Shown piece after piece: positions 53,380-62,652 of a stretch of DNA of 64,000 nt (its first letter is position 1; every line of letters starts with the position of its first letter). Source of the DNA: Prolixibacteraceae bacterium. Lineage in GTDB: Bacteria; Bacteroidota; Bacteroidia; Bacteroidales; Prolixibacteraceae. The stretch is from NCBI GenBank assembly GCA_023228025.1, contig JALOCD010000002.1, forward strand, positions 1-64,000, read 5' to 3'. Below the pieces are notes generated by a model. That model saw nothing but the letters and a program-made list of their open reading frames with translations. It made no database searches and was not told where the DNA came from. A program made the translations under genes and the position numbers.

Positions 53380-53670
53380 CTATTTGAGCACAATCGTCTT
53401 CACAATCACCCTCCCGGCATGATCGTTTATGGCACGGATAATGTCGTTGCGCATCATGAATAGTTCGTTGCGGACGATGGATGAGCTGAGGTTAACATAC
53501 AGCGTCTCATTTTTTATGTAAATGGATATTGTGGCCCGGGCAATGGGTTTGCCGATGATAAACTCCCAGGAGATAACAGCATCGACCTCTGCAACCTTTC
53601 GGTCATATTTCGACTCTTTCAGAAAGCTCTTGATGGCGCTCCCAATTGAATGGATCTCGCTTCTTCTCAT
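53380..53670 (-). CDS. DciA-like DUF721 protein
   Basis: A 96-residue protein of the DUF721 family. Residues 1-30 form a helix (RRSEIHSIGSAIKSFLKES), and the core has VISWEFIIGKPIARATISIYIKNETLYVNLSSSIVRNELFMM, the KH-like fold of DciA. DciA helps load the replicative helicase where DnaC is absent. Its start overlaps the end of recF by four bases (ATGA), so it is translated right after recF, an arrangement consistent with a replication role. Confidence 0.88.
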   Translation of the reverse strand: MRRSEIHSIGSAIKSFLKESKYDRKVAEVDAVISWEFIIGKPIARATISIYIKNETLYVNLSSSIVRNELFMMRNDIIRAINDHAGRVIVKTIVLK

Positions 53671-54785
53671 CTTTTTTCCATGATTAAGCTGATTGTTCCC
53701 TTGTCCACCACAAAAATCCTGAAATCATCACCTCCAGCTTCCCTAAGGATCCCGTCCAGATGTTCCCGATTGGTGTCTGTGATGAAGATCTGACCGAAAT
53801 GATCATCTGCAACCAATTTTACGATCTCTTCTACCCTTCCGCTGTCGAGCTTGTCGAAAATATCGTCCAGCAGCAGGATGGGCTTGATGCTGTTAAGCGA
53901 GCGGATAAAATCGAACTGAGCAAATTTGAGCGCGATCAGATAGGTCTTATTTTGACCCTGCGAACCCAGTCGTTTGATGGGATAGCCTCCCAGCTTTAAT
54001 TCGAGGTCATCCTTGTGAATACCGCACGTTGTAAACTGAACGATCCGGTCCCTGGTAAAAGACTCTTTCAACAAAACTTCAAACGTCTGGTCATTGAGTT
54101 GTGATCCATACTCTAACGAAACGGTCTCATTTCCACCCGATATCAGGGTGTAATACTTTTGAAATACAGGTAGCAACTCGTGCAGGAACTGTCCTCTTTT
54201 GATATGGATTTTCCTCCCCAAAAACAAAAGTTGTTCATCCCAAATTGAGAAAATGTCCTGATCAATCGCCGGTTGTCCGGCATAATTTTTGAGAACCGTG
54301 TTCCTCTGCTGCAGCACACGGTTGTACTTGACCAGCCAATCCAGGTAGGTCCTGTCGTATTGTGAGATAACGCTGTCCATAAACCGCCGCCGCTCCTCAC
54401 TCCCTCCCTGAATCAGTACAGAATCTGCAGGTGATATCATCACCAGGGGCAATAACCCAATATGGTCTGAAAATCGTTCGTACTCCTTCTTGTTACGGCG
54501 AATTTTCTTCTTTTGTCCGTTTTTGTAACCACAATGGATCTCCTCCTTGACGCTGTTAAGCTCATATTTTCCCTGAAGGGCGAAAAAATCCTCCAAATGT
54601 CTGATATTTTGAGAGTCCGGATTGTTGAAATAGCTTTTACAGAATGACAAATAGTAGATGGCGTCGAGCAGATTGGTTTTGCCAACGCCATTGTTCCCGA
54701 TGAAACAGTTCACTTTTCTGGAGAAAGTCAGGGTTGCCTCTCCAAAATTCTTATAGTTCATGACCGAAAGCTCCCTGATAAACAT
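53667..54785 (-). CDS. recF: DNA replication and repair protein RecF
   Basis: A 372-residue ABC-type ATPase that helps load RecA at gapped DNA. The Walker A motif GNNGVGKTNLLDA is at residues 30-42, after MFIRELSVMNYKNFGEA. The signature region has KRLGSQGQNKTYLIALKFAQ and Walker B ILLLDDIFDKLD, followed by the D-loop and TDTNREH. An upstream in-frame ATG (54923) would add 46 residues before the family's canonical start, so 54785 is used. DciA overlaps its 3' end. Confidence 0.94.
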   Translation of the reverse strand: MFIRELSVMNYKNFGEATLTFSRKVNCFIGNNGVGKTNLLDAIYYLSFCKSYFNNPDSQNIRHLEDFFALQGKYELNSVKEEIHCGYKNGQKKKIRRNKKEYERFSDHIGLLPLVMISPADSVLIQGGSEERRRFMDSVISQYDRTYLDWLVKYNRVLQQRNTVLKNYAGQPAIDQDIFSIWDEQLLFLGRKIHIKRGQFLHELLPVFQKYYTLISGGNETVSLEYGSQLNDQTFEVLLKESFTRDRIVQFTTCGIHKDDLELKLGGYPIKRLGSQGQNKTYLIALKFAQFDFIRSLNSIKPILLLDDIFDKLDSGRVEEIVKLVADDHFGQIFITDTNREHLDGILREAGGDDFRIFVVDKGTISLIMEKR

Positions 54786-54927
54786 GGTGGCAGATTTTTG
54801 AATTACAAATCTAAACTTTTTAGATAAGCTTTTGGATAGGCCCGGCAGCTTGTTACGAACAATAAATAGATGTTCCACCTCATATCTGTTGAAAACCACA
54901 AATTCACACCTTATATTTTTCAAATTG

Positions 54928-54959
54928 TTGCGCTCGTTTGTGAAAAACGATTATTTTTG
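54928..54959 (+). promoter_or_regulatory. Promoter of the TPR-protein gene
   Basis: A -7 box TATTTTTG at 54952-54959 follows a TTG at 54928-54930 with a 21-base spacer, close to the Bacteroidota spacing. The TTTG at 54937 is too near to be the -33. The leader to ATG 55002 would be about 36 bases. Confidence 0.5.
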
Positions 54960-55001
54960 CACACGCATACAAAAAAGCATCCATTTTAAGAAAACCAAGT
55001 T

Positions 55002-55688
55002 ATGAGCAAAGAGACCAAGGCACAGGCCAATGAGAATCTAAAGGAAGTTGAACACGCATTGACTACCGCCGAATATTTTTTCGAGAAAAATGCGAAAATT
55101 ATCTCCGTCATTTTTGGGACAGCTGTCGTAATTGCCTTGTTGTTGCTCGCAACACACCGTTTTTACACCATTCCGCGTGAGAACAAAGCCAAGGAGCAAA
55201 TTTTTACTGCGGAACAATATTTCGAGAAAGACTCTTTCAATCTTGCATTGAATGGTGATGGCAACTACCCTGGTGTTCTTGATATCATCGACAATTATGG
55301 CCGTACCACAGCAGGTAATCTTGCAAGATATTATGCCGGTATCTCCTATCTGCATATTGGTAAATACAAAGAGGCCATCAGTTATCTTGAAGATTTCAAG
55401 ACAGACGACCTGCTGCTGAAACCAGTCGCTACGGGCGCCATCGGAGATGCTTATGCGGAACTTGGGAACAAGGAAAAAGCAGTTAAATACTATGCAGAAG
55501 CAGCTGGGGTAAAAGCCAATAATTTCACCACACCAATTTATCTTCTGAAGGAGGGTAGAATGTACGAACAATTGGGCAACAAAGAATTGGCGCTGGCAAG
55601 ATACCAAACCATCAAAGACAAATATGGCGATTCCAACGAAGGCAGAATGGTCGATAAATACATTGCCCGCCTAACCGGGGCAAACTAA
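55002..55688 (+). CDS. Membrane-anchored TPR protein (YfgM-like)
   Basis: A 228-residue protein. After an acidic cytoplasmic start comes one membrane segment (IISVIFGTAVVIALLLLATHRFY, about residues 33-55), then periplasmic TPR helices: NLARYYAGISYLHIGKYKEAISYLE, AIGDAYAELGNKEKAVKYYAEAA, and MYEQLGNKELALARYQTIKDKYG. The layout resembles YfgM, which interacts with SecYEG and periplasmic chaperones. It is divergent from recF. Confidence 0.88.
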   Translation: MSKETKAQANENLKEVEHALTTAEYFFEKNAKIISVIFGTAVVIALLLLATHRFYTIPRENKAKEQIFTAEQYFEKDSFNLALNGDGNYPGVLDIIDNYGRTTAGNLARYYAGISYLHIGKYKEAISYLEDFKTDDLLLKPVATGAIGDAYAELGNKEKAVKYYAEAAGVKANNFTTPIYLLKEGRMYEQLGNKELALARYQTIKDKYGDSNEGRMVDKYIARLTGAN

Positions 55689-55696
55689 AAATATAA

Positions 55697-55750
55697 CACA
55701 AATATAAAACAAGCCTTCCTGATCCAGGGAGGTTTTTTTTTATATTTGTG
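55697..55750 (+). terminator. Terminator with extended palindromic arms
   Basis: CCTTCC (55714) pairs with GGGAGG (55727) through one G-U pair, followed by nine T. The arms extend outward as CACAAATATAAAA and its exact complement TTTTATATTTGTG, ending three bases before the next ATG. It ends the TPR-protein transcript. Confidence 0.88.
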
Positions 55751-55752
55751 AT

Positions 55753-56304
55753 ATGAAAACTTCTATTCTGATCCATCTGGCTACCGGCTTTGAAGAAACG
55801 GAAGCTGTAACCATTATCGATGTGCTCAGGAGGGCTTTCCTTGACGTCGCGATCATTTCGATCACTGACTCATTGAAAGTCACAGGAGCACACAACATCA
55901 CCATCGAAGCTGATCAGCTCTATGATGAGGCCAACTACGAAAATGCGACCATGATCATTCTTCCCGGAGGCATGCCTGGAACGACCAACTTACTGAATCA
56001 CCCGGGACTCACAGGCCAGCTAAAAAAATTCTATGAAGAAAAAAGGTTCATTGCCGCTATCTGCGCAGCCCCTATGATCTTGGGGTCACTGGGGTTTCTT
56101 CAAAACCGAAAAGCAGTATGCTATCCGGGATTTGAATCCAAACTAACCGGGGCCAATGTTTTATTCACCCCTTTCGCAGTGGATGAACATGTGATCACCG
56201 GACGAGGTGTGGGCACGGCCCTTGACTTTTCCCTCGAAATTGTAAAGTTACTGAAGGGGGAACATCCTGCGTCGGAACTTAGGTCTGCACTCGTAATACC
56301 GTGA
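55753..56304 (+). CDS. DJ-1/PfpI-family protein (DJ-1 subfamily)
   Basis: A 183-residue cytoplasmic protein. The nucleophile-elbow Cys104 is in FIAAICAAPMILG, the conserved Glu in GFEETEAV (residues 14-15), and ILPGGMPGTTNL and TGRGVGTALDFSLEIV are family marks. DJ-1 members act in glyoxal repair or redox protection; ThiJ and YajL are relatives. The next gene, a DUF6132-type membrane protein, starts about 30 bases downstream and is probably co-transcribed. Confidence 0.92.
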   Translation: MKTSILIHLATGFEETEAVTIIDVLRRAFLDVAIISITDSLKVTGAHNITIEADQLYDEANYENATMIILPGGMPGTTNLLNHPGLTGQLKKFYEEKRFIAAICAAPMILGSLGFLQNRKAVCYPGFESKLTGANVLFTPFAVDEHVITGRGVGTALDFSLEIVKLLKGEHPASELRSALVIP

Positions 56305-56333
56305 ATATTTTAGTTCCTTTGCGAAAAAACTAC

Positions 56334-56546
56334 ATGCTCAATTGGATAAACAAAAAACGTATCAGCGTAATTTTTCTTTGCCTGGGTGGTTTAAGCGGAT
56401 TTCTTTACTGGAGATTTGTTGGCTGTAGCACAGGGAACTGCCCGATTACCTCACATTGGTATGCAAGTACCCTTTATGGAATGCTTCTGGGATGGTTGGT
56501 GGGTGATTTGATTGCCTCCTTTCAAAAGGTCAAACCAAAAGAATAG
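56334..56546 (+). CDS. Small membrane protein, DUF6132-like
   Basis: A 70-residue protein with two hydrophobic segments (ISVIFLCLGGLSGFLYWRFV; ASTLYGMLLGWLVGDLIA) joined by the Cys-rich loop GCSTGNCPITSHW. The CxxxxCPITS loop is the family mark. The two Cys could bind a metal or form a disulfide. Function unknown. An in-frame GTG at 56301 overlaps the DJ-1 stop; ATG 56334 fits the family length better. Confidence 0.75.
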   Translation: MLNWINKKRISVIFLCLGGLSGFLYWRFVGCSTGNCPITSHWYASTLYGMLLGWLVGDLIASFQKVKPKE

Positions 56547-57872
56547 TCAATCAAGTTTCAATACCAAAATATTCCTCGTTTGGTGCGTGATTTTGTACCT
56601 GTCGTCGACTCGTATGCCCACAATCCACACGATCTCTTCCCCGTTGGCCAGTATCCAGCATTGCTCCTTTTGAGGCAAACTGAACTTTTCGTCCACAAAA
56701 AAATCACTCAGCTTTTTCATTCCCTGCATTCCCAAGGGTTGAAAATAGTCGCCCTTCTGCCATTTGCGCAGGATAAGCGGGAATTGCAGCAGGTCTTTGT
56801 CAAGGGTTGCGATCAGAGGAGAGGTATTCCAATGAAATGACTTGGTCCTTTCAAGGGTAGAAATAGAAAGCTTAACAGGAACCTCTATTCCAGACACAGT
56901 CTCATCAAGGTAAAATCTGGCTGATGTCTCTTCGCTTAATTTCCGGATGATAATCGCCTCCCGATCAAGTACAGCGCGGTGCGACGGCGAAAAAAACTGC
57001 TTTCCTGCCTGTCCGTCAATCGCTTTCACAATCTCTTCCACCACTTCACTGTTGAAATGAAATGGCCTGAGCAATTCAAACAGATAAGTTGAAAGAGGAC
57101 TTAAAATTCTCAGTTCAGCGAGCAAAATTTCGGCTTCACCATTCGCTTTCCTCCTGACAGTCAACTCTCTTACTCTTTCAATCGCTTGGTTGTAGATCGT
57201 GGATGTCTCTCTCAAATGACCGATTGTATTTTCCATACTCTCTCTGAATGAAGGATTTAACTCCTCCATGAGCGGTAAAACCATCTTACGGATTTTGTTA
57301 CGCTGGAAATCAGTCAGGGCATTGGAACTGTCCTCCCTGTAATGCAGCTTATGTCCAGCGGCATAGGTTTCAATCTCTCTCCTTGAGCATAACAGCAGGG
57401 GCCTTACCACCTTCCCATTGACCAATTTCATTCCGGTTAATCCTGAAATTCCGGTTCCTCTGGCCAGGTTCAGGAAAAAAGTTTCTATCTGGTCATCCCG
57501 ATGATGCGCAACGACAATCCAATCGAAATGGTGAGTCCGCCGAACCTCTTCGAACCAATCATACCGCAAATCCCTTGCGGCCATTTCAATAGATTTACCA
57601 TTTTCATTGGCATATTCTTTTGTATCAAATGTTTTGCAAAAAAAAGGTTTACCATAGCTCTCACTGAGCTCTTTTACAAAGTGTTCATCCTGGTCAGACT
57701 CCGCCCCTCTAAGTTGAAAATTGCAATGAGCTACCGCGAATGCCAATCCGGCACGGTTGAGCAAATCAATAAGCACCACTGAATCAATACCTCCGCTCAC
57801 TCCCACCAAGAGTGTATCATTTGGCGAGAAAAGCTGATTAGATTCAATGTATTTGATAAATCGATCAACCAT
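56547..57872 (-). CDS. tilS: tRNA(Ile)-lysidine synthetase
   Basis: A 441-residue enzyme that attaches lysine to C34 of the AUA-reading tRNA-Ile, changing its codon and amino-acid identity. The PP-loop SGGIDS is at residues 26-31. AHHRDDQIETFFLNLARGTGISGLTGM, RPLLLCSRREIE and YREDSSNALTDFQRNKIR mark the family. The C-terminal TilS domain (PLGMQGMKKLSDFFVDEK) is present. It lies 26 bases from pepT on the same strand. Confidence 0.95.
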   Translation of the reverse strand: MVDRFIKYIESNQLFSPNDTLLVGVSGGIDSVVLIDLLNRAGLAFAVAHCNFQLRGAESDQDEHFVKELSESYGKPFFCKTFDTKEYANENGKSIEMAARDLRYDWFEEVRRTHHFDWIVVAHHRDDQIETFFLNLARGTGISGLTGMKLVNGKVVRPLLLCSRREIETYAAGHKLHYREDSSNALTDFQRNKIRKMVLPLMEELNPSFRESMENTIGHLRETSTIYNQAIERVRELTVRRKANGEAEILLAELRILSPLSTYLFELLRPFHFNSEVVEEIVKAIDGQAGKQFFSPSHRAVLDREAIIIRKLSEETSARFYLDETVSGIEVPVKLSISTLERTKSFHWNTSPLIATLDKDLLQFPLILRKWQKGDYFQPLGMQGMKKLSDFFVDEKFSLPQKEQCWILANGEEIVWIVGIRVDDRYKITHQTRNILVLKLD

Positions 57873-57898
57873 TTTATGTTGAGTTAAGCAATGATTAC

Positions 57899-59128
57899 TC
57901 AGAGTCCTGCAACCCTGGAAATAATGGCAACAATTACCCTGCAGGCACTTTCCATTGATTTGGTGGGGATGAATTCAAATTCCCCGTGAAAATTGTGACC
58001 ACCCCCAAAAATATTTGGACAAGGCAGGCCCATGTATGAGAGTCGTGAACCATCAGTACCTCCTCTGACCGGAACCACTTTTGGTTCAATGTTGCAGGAA
58101 AGCATCGCCTCTTTCGCCAGTTCAACAATATAAAACTGAGGATCGATCATCTCCTTCATGTTGTAGTACTGGTCTTTAATAGCAATTTCGACGACTGTTT
58201 CGTGATATTCAGTGTTCAATTCCTGCACCATCCGTTCAAGATTTAATTTCCTCCGTTCAAAATTAGGCTTGTCAAAATCACGGATAATGAATTCCAGTTC
58301 TGTCTTGTCGACCTGTCCCACAAACTTTACCAAATGATAGAAACCTTCATAATTTTCAGTGTGTTCGGGTACTTCGCCGACTGGAAGGTTTGCGATGAAT
58401 TTGTTCGCCAGCAACATTGAATTCCTCATTTTATCTTTGGCCGAACCCGGATGAACATTGACTCCGTGAAATATAAGGTGGGCTGAAGCTGCATTGAAAT
58501 TTTCGAATTGCAGCTCACCAAGCTCGCCTCCATCCATGGTATACGCGAAATCGGCCCCGAAATTTGGCACATAAAAATGGTTGGCCCCTCTGCCAATCTC
58601 CTCATCTGGAGTGAAGGCAATCCGCACTTTCCCGTGTTTGATTTCGGGATGTGCCAAAAGATACTCCATGGCTGTTACTATTTCGGCCAAACCGGCTTTG
58701 TCATCGGCGCCGAGCAATGTCGTTCCGTCTGTCACAATGAGTTGCTCTCCTTTGTATTTGAGAATTTCAGGAAAGCGCCTGGTAGAAAGAACCACATTCT
58801 TTTCAGCATTGAGCAGAATATCATTTCCATCGAAACAATCAATCAACCTGGGACGGACATTCCGCCCGGAACAATCCGGACTGGTATCCATGTGGGCAAC
58901 GAAGCCGACCACCGGCACTTCGGCATCGCAATTGGCCGGGAGAGTGGCCATGACATATCCATTCCAGTCAACCTCCACATCCGACAACCCATTCCGGATC
59001 AACTCTTCAGCCAGCATCTTCCCAAAAACCAACTGACCTTCCGTACTCGGACAAGTAGTGCTGTTGTTATCGGATTGGGTATTGTACCCTACATATTTAA
59101 GAAACCGGTCGACTACCTTTTTTTTCAT
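57899..59128 (-). CDS. pepT: Peptidase T (tripeptide aminopeptidase)
   Basis: A 409-residue dizinc M20 peptidase that removes the N-terminal residue from tripeptides. Metal ligands lie in VAHMDTSPD (His79, Asp81), LGADDKAGLAEIV, TPDEEIGRGANHF, DGGELG and the C-terminal FGGGHNFHGEFEF. The dimerisation lid (EFNAASAHLIF equivalent, residues 210-325) is intact. tilS follows on the same strand 26 bases away. Confidence 0.95.
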   Translation of the reverse strand: MKKKVVDRFLKYVGYNTQSDNNSTTCPSTEGQLVFGKMLAEELIRNGLSDVEVDWNGYVMATLPANCDAEVPVVGFVAHMDTSPDCSGRNVRPRLIDCFDGNDILLNAEKNVVLSTRRFPEILKYKGEQLIVTDGTTLLGADDKAGLAEIVTAMEYLLAHPEIKHGKVRIAFTPDEEIGRGANHFYVPNFGADFAYTMDGGELGELQFENFNAASAHLIFHGVNVHPGSAKDKMRNSMLLANKFIANLPVGEVPEHTENYEGFYHLVKFVGQVDKTELEFIIRDFDKPNFERRKLNLERMVQELNTEYHETVVEIAIKDQYYNMKEMIDPQFYIVELAKEAMLSCNIEPKVVPVRGGTDGSRLSYMGLPCPNIFGGGHNFHGEFEFIPTKSMESACRVIVAIISRVAGL

Positions 59129-59152
59129 CTAATCGTTTAAATAACTTAAAGA

Positions 59153-59401
59153 CTGTTTAAAAATATTACACAGAGAATATTTGTCTATCAATCGAAAATA
59201 TAGGGTTTATAGAAATTTCTGCAATTAGATGTTTTCATGAGAGAAACCCCGGAGTTACACAGCGTTGGAAAATCGCTTGCGATTTTTCTCTCTGTGTAAC
59301 TCGTTGTTTCCTCAAGCGTATTTTAACTAAAGCGAGAATTTCAAAGCCATTTTTATTTTAATTATGGAGTAATAAATTCTCTGTGTAAGAAATTTAAACA
59401 G
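59153..59401. repeat. Nested inverted repeat of the ACACAGAG family
   Basis: An outer pair (CTGTTTAAA...TTACACAGAGAAT and its complement at 59378-59401) encloses an inner pair GAGTTACACAG (59252-59262) / CTGTGTAACTC (59292-59302). The inner pair itself holds AAAATCGC-TTGC-GATTTT. It fills the gap between proS and pepT and shares units with 25371 and 41137. Confidence 0.8.
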
Positions 59402-59405
59402 CTTC

Positions 59406-60881
59406 TTAGTAGGAGAGCGCGAAAAGGACCCTTCGTTTGGAAGGCTTTCCTGTTAAGATACATTTACCCTCCTCTTCGACGCTATCGAAAGGTATGCATC
59501 GGATGGTGGCTTTTGTCTCTTCCTTGATGATGGCTTCCGTTTCATAAGTGCCGTCCCAATGTGCGAGAATAAATCCCGGTTTACTGATTAACCGCTCTTT
59601 GAACTCTTCGTAGGTATCAACTTTTGTGGTATTTTCCTCCCTGAATCTCAAGGCTTTGTTGTAGATATTGCCCTGAATTTCGACCAATAGGTTTTCGATC
59701 AGGTTCTCAATGCCCTCCAACTGCTCAACCATTTTTTCCAGTGTGTCGCGACGGGCAATCTCCACACTGCCGTTTTCAAGGTCGCGTGGGCCAATGGCCA
59801 GACGAACGGGTACGCCTTTCATCTCATACTCTGCAAATTTCCATCCCGGACGCTGCGAATCGCGGTCATCATATTTTACACGAATCCCCTTGCTTTTGAG
59901 CTTTTCAACCAAGACTTTTACTTTTTCCGAAATTTGCGCCAGTTGATCAAAATTCTTGTAAATAGGAACAATTACCACTTGAATGGGGGCAAGCTTCGGA
60001 GGAAGGACCAGTCCGTTGTTGTCGGAATGCGCCATGATCAATGCCCCGATCAATCGTGTTGAGACTCCCCAGGAGGTGGCCCACACATATTCGAGTTTGC
60101 CCTCCCTTGAGGTAAATTGCACCTCAAAAGCCTTGGCGAAATTTTGACCAAGAAAGTGCGAGGTACCCGACTGCAGGGCTTTTCCATCCTGCATCAAGGC
60201 TTCAATACTATAGGTTTCCAATGCACCGGCAAACCTTTCGTGTTCTGATTTGGCACCCTTAATTACCGGAACAGCCATGTAATTCTCAACAAAATCAGCG
60301 TATACGTTGATCATGCGTTCGGTCTCCTCAAGGGCCTCCTCCCTGGATTCGTGTGCGGTATGTCCCTCCTGCCACAAGAATTCGGCAGTGCGAAGGAACA
60401 TGCGGGTGCGCATCTCCCAACGAACGACATTGGCCCATTGGTTGACCAATATTGGAAGGTCCCGGTAGGATTGCACCCAATTTTTATAGGTACTCCATAT
60501 TATTGTTTCGGAGGTTGGCCGTATGATCAGCTCCTCTTCCAGTTTGGCCTCAGGGTCGACAATAATCCCTTTTCCATTGGGATCATTTTTAAGGCGGTAA
60601 TGGGTCACAACGGCACACTCCTTGGCAAATCCCTCAACGTGGCTGGCCTCTTTTGAAAAGAATGATTTAGGGATAAACAAAGGAAAATAGGCATTTTCGT
60701 GACCTGTATCTTTGAACATCTGGTCCAGTGCCGCCTGCATCTTTTCCCAAATTGCATAACCGTATGGTTTGATCACCATACAACCGCGAACCGCGGAGTT
60801 TTCAGCCAGATCGGCCTTGCTAACCAGATCATTGTACCACTGCGAATAATTTTCCTCTTTGGATGTAAGTTCCTTTGCCAT
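59406..60881 (-). CDS. proS: Prolyl-tRNA synthetase (ProS type 3, archaeal/eukaryotic-like)
   Basis: A 491-residue class II synthetase of the short ProS3 type without the bacterial INS editing domain. Landmarks are [34 protein letters not shown] at the start, motif 2 [43 protein letters not shown], a C-terminal anticodon-binding domain ([12 protein letters not shown]), and the C-terminal aromatic end FALSY. The eukaryotic-type enzyme is usual in Bacteroidota. Minus-strand promoter box lies about 50 bases upstream. Confidence 0.95.
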   Translation of the reverse strand: MAKELTSKEENYSQWYNDLVSKADLAENSAVRGCMVIKPYGYAIWEKMQAALDQMFKDTGHENAYFPLFIPKSFFSKEASHVEGFAKECAVVTHYRLKNDPNGKGIIVDPEAKLEEELIIRPTSETIIWSTYKNWVQSYRDLPILVNQWANVVRWEMRTRMFLRTAEFLWQEGHTAHESREEALEETERMINVYADFVENYMAVPVIKGAKSEHERFAGALETYSIEALMQDGKALQSGTSHFLGQNFAKAFEVQFTSREGKLEYVWATSWGVSTRLIGALIMAHSDNNGLVLPPKLAPIQVVIVPIYKNFDQLAQISEKVKVLVEKLKSKGIRVKYDDRDSQRPGWKFAEYEMKGVPVRLAIGPRDLENGSVEIARRDTLEKMVEQLEGIENLIENLLVEIQGNIYNKALRFREENTTKVDTYEEFKERLISKPGFILAHWDGTYETEAIIKEETKATIRCIPFDSVEEEGKCILTGKPSKRRVLFALSY

Positions 60882-60931
60882 TTTTGTACTTTGGTATGAT
60901 ATTTGCTTATATCTAAAATATATTTCCTATG

Positions 60932-60962
60932 CAAAAGTAGGGAAAATTGAAGGAATACTAAA
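60932..60962 (-). promoter_or_regulatory. Promoter of proS
   Basis: On the minus strand TACTTTTG (60932-60939) fits TAnnTTTG. Nineteen bases upstream is TTTA, close to the -33 consensus TTTG. The leader to the proS ATG would be about 45 bases. Confidence 0.55.
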
Positions 60963-60979
60963 GTAAAGGAGGACAAAAC

Positions 60980-62500
60980 ATGAAACCAAATGTGAAACTA
61001 TTCATCGCCGTTGCTTTACTGGCTACCGCTTGTACAACAGGTTCAAGGGTAACTTCAGGTGGTTATTCGGATGATCTTTATTTCACTCCGAGTGATGCCC
61101 AACCATCGGCCCCCAAACCAGTCAAACAGGTAAAGCAACCTGAGAAAAAAAGCACTGTGGTGATGCAGGTGGAAGAGAACGAACAGGGTAAGGTTGTCAA
61201 CAACTACATCGTTCCCAAAAGCAGCCGAAAAGATAAAAATGCCTATTACTTCGACGATCAGCCGGCTTATGCGGATACCGTCATGGAATACAAAGACGAT
61301 AAAGAACAGGTAACCATCAACAATTATTTTGAAGGTGAAGAGATGAATTATTCTACCCGCATACGTTCCTTTTACAATCCCTATTTCTACGATCCGTTCT
61401 GGGATCCCTTCTGGGGTGGGTTCTACGATCCCTATTTCGGTTCTCCCTTTAGCTGGGGAATGGGTTGGGGAGGTATGTATGGAGGATATTATGGCGGATA
61501 TTATGGCGGATATTATGGTGGTTGGTATAATCCATGGAATCCTTGGTACGGCTATGGGTATGGTGGATTTGGATACGGGTACGGCTGGGGATATGGTTAC
61601 GGCTGGGGTGGCGGTTACTATCCCGGTTGGGGCTGGACCAGTGGTAGCTATTATGCAGATGGTGGTTGGAGCAATGGCAATTACCACAATGGTAAACAAA
61701 ACAGTACAGGGAAACGTGGTGTTTCCAACGCCGTCAGGTATGGTACAAATAATACAAAAAGTGGTATGTACACCGGTGCAGGTTCGTTCAACGGCCAGGT
61801 TCTGGGAAGAAGCGTCAATGCTACCTCAACCAGATTACAGTCAACGAATGGCGCTGTTCAGGGAGTCAGACCGGGAATGGGTGGAGTTGGTGCGACAGGA
61901 ACCAGGCAGCCTTCAACCAGGGAGGCTACAGTACTGCAGCAAAGTCAGGGATCCGGCAACATGCAGGGAACCCGGATCAACAGAGGTGAAACCCTCTCAA
62001 ATCTTCGTCGCTCAAGCACCAACAACATTCAAAGCAGTGGTGCCGTTAACCAGAATAATATATCCTCCAGACCTGTTTCTTCAGGAAGGGATTATACCCC
62101 AACCTACAACAGGCCAAGGATGAATACACAGCCGTCCTACAACAATGGGGCAACCAGGCAATACAATGTACCGCAATCCAACGGCAACTCCCAGGGCAGC
62201 AGGTATGCAAGACCACAAAGTTCAGGTGGAAGTTATGGCGGTGCGGCAAGAACCCAACAATCCAATAGCTACCAACGCGGTGCGGCAAGCAGCTCACCTT
62301 CGCGTTCATCTGCCACACCGAGCAGCAGCAGTAGTAGCGGCAGAAGTAATTCACCCGGGTTTTCCGGCTCAAGCTCCGGTACCAGATCCTTCTCAACACC
62401 GTCATTCAGCGGCGGGAGCAGCTCTGGTGGGGGCAGTGTAGGTGGCAGCAGCGGTGGTGGACATTCCGGAGGTGGAGGAGGATCAGGCAGAACCAGATAA
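60980..62500 (+). CDS. Gly/Tyr/Trp-rich and Ser-rich surface lipoprotein, unknown function
   Basis: A 506-residue exported protein, probably lipidated at Cys18 (VALLATACTTGS). After a charged linker (about 40-130) comes a striking low-complexity stretch (about 140-215) made of YYGGYYGG, GYGWGYGYGW and NPWNPWYG units, then Ser/Gln/Asn/Arg-rich sequence and a C-terminus of Gly-Ser runs (GGSSSGGGSVGGSSGGGHSG). The tract lies in nucleotides 61430-61640. Similar proteins in this phylum have no assigned role; an adhesive or stress-related surface role is only a guess. Confidence 0.8.
   Translation: MKPNVKLFIAVALLATACTTGSRVTSGGYSDDLYFTPSDAQPSAPKPVKQVKQPEKKSTVVMQVEENEQGKVVNNYIVPKSSRKDKNAYYFDDQPAYADTVMEYKDDKEQVTINNYFEGEEMNYSTRIRSFYNPYFYDPFWDPFWGGFYDPYFGSPFSWGMGWGGMYGGYYGGYYGGYYGGWYNPWNPWYGYGYGGFGYGYGWGYGYGWGGGYYPGWGWTSGSYYADGGWSNGNYHNGKQNSTGKRGVSNAVRYGTNNTKSGMYTGAGSFNGQVLGRSVNATSTRLQSTNGAVQGVRPGMGGVGATGTRQPSTREATVLQQSQGSGNMQGTRINRGETLSNLRRSSTNNIQSSGAVNQNNISSRPVSSGRDYTPTYNRPRMNTQPSYNNGATRQYNVPQSNGNSQGSRYARPQSSGGSYGGAARTQQSNSYQRGAASSSPSRSSATPSSSSSSGRSNSPGFSGSSSGTRSFSTPSFSGGSSSGGGSVGGSSGGGHSGGGGGSGRTR
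61487..61527 (+). repeat. 12-bp in-frame tandem repeat GGATATTATGGC
   Basis: Three near-identical 12-base units encoding Gly-Tyr-Tyr-Gly follow one another inside the lipoprotein gene. In-frame units can expand or shrink without breaking the protein. Confidence 0.75.
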
Positions 62501-62652
62501 ATCCATCAATTCCACGATAATTATAAAAAGATAATATATTCAGCGATAAAGAGCATGTTTGGAAATCACTAATCAATGATTTGAGTATTTGCATGCAATT
62601 CGTTTCACTGATCTTCGATTCCATTTGTCCAACAAAAGAAAAATTACACAAC

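Noticed and set aside
54786..54923. A longer RecF with 46 extra N-terminal residues
   Set aside because: RecF proteins start at the MFIRELSVMNYKNF strand; the added part is unlike any homologue.
61055..61699. Long minus-strand open frame rich in Ile/Thr/Pro
   Set aside because: It is the mirror of the Gly/Tyr/Ser-rich lipoprotein gene; low-complexity codons leave the opposite strand open without selection.
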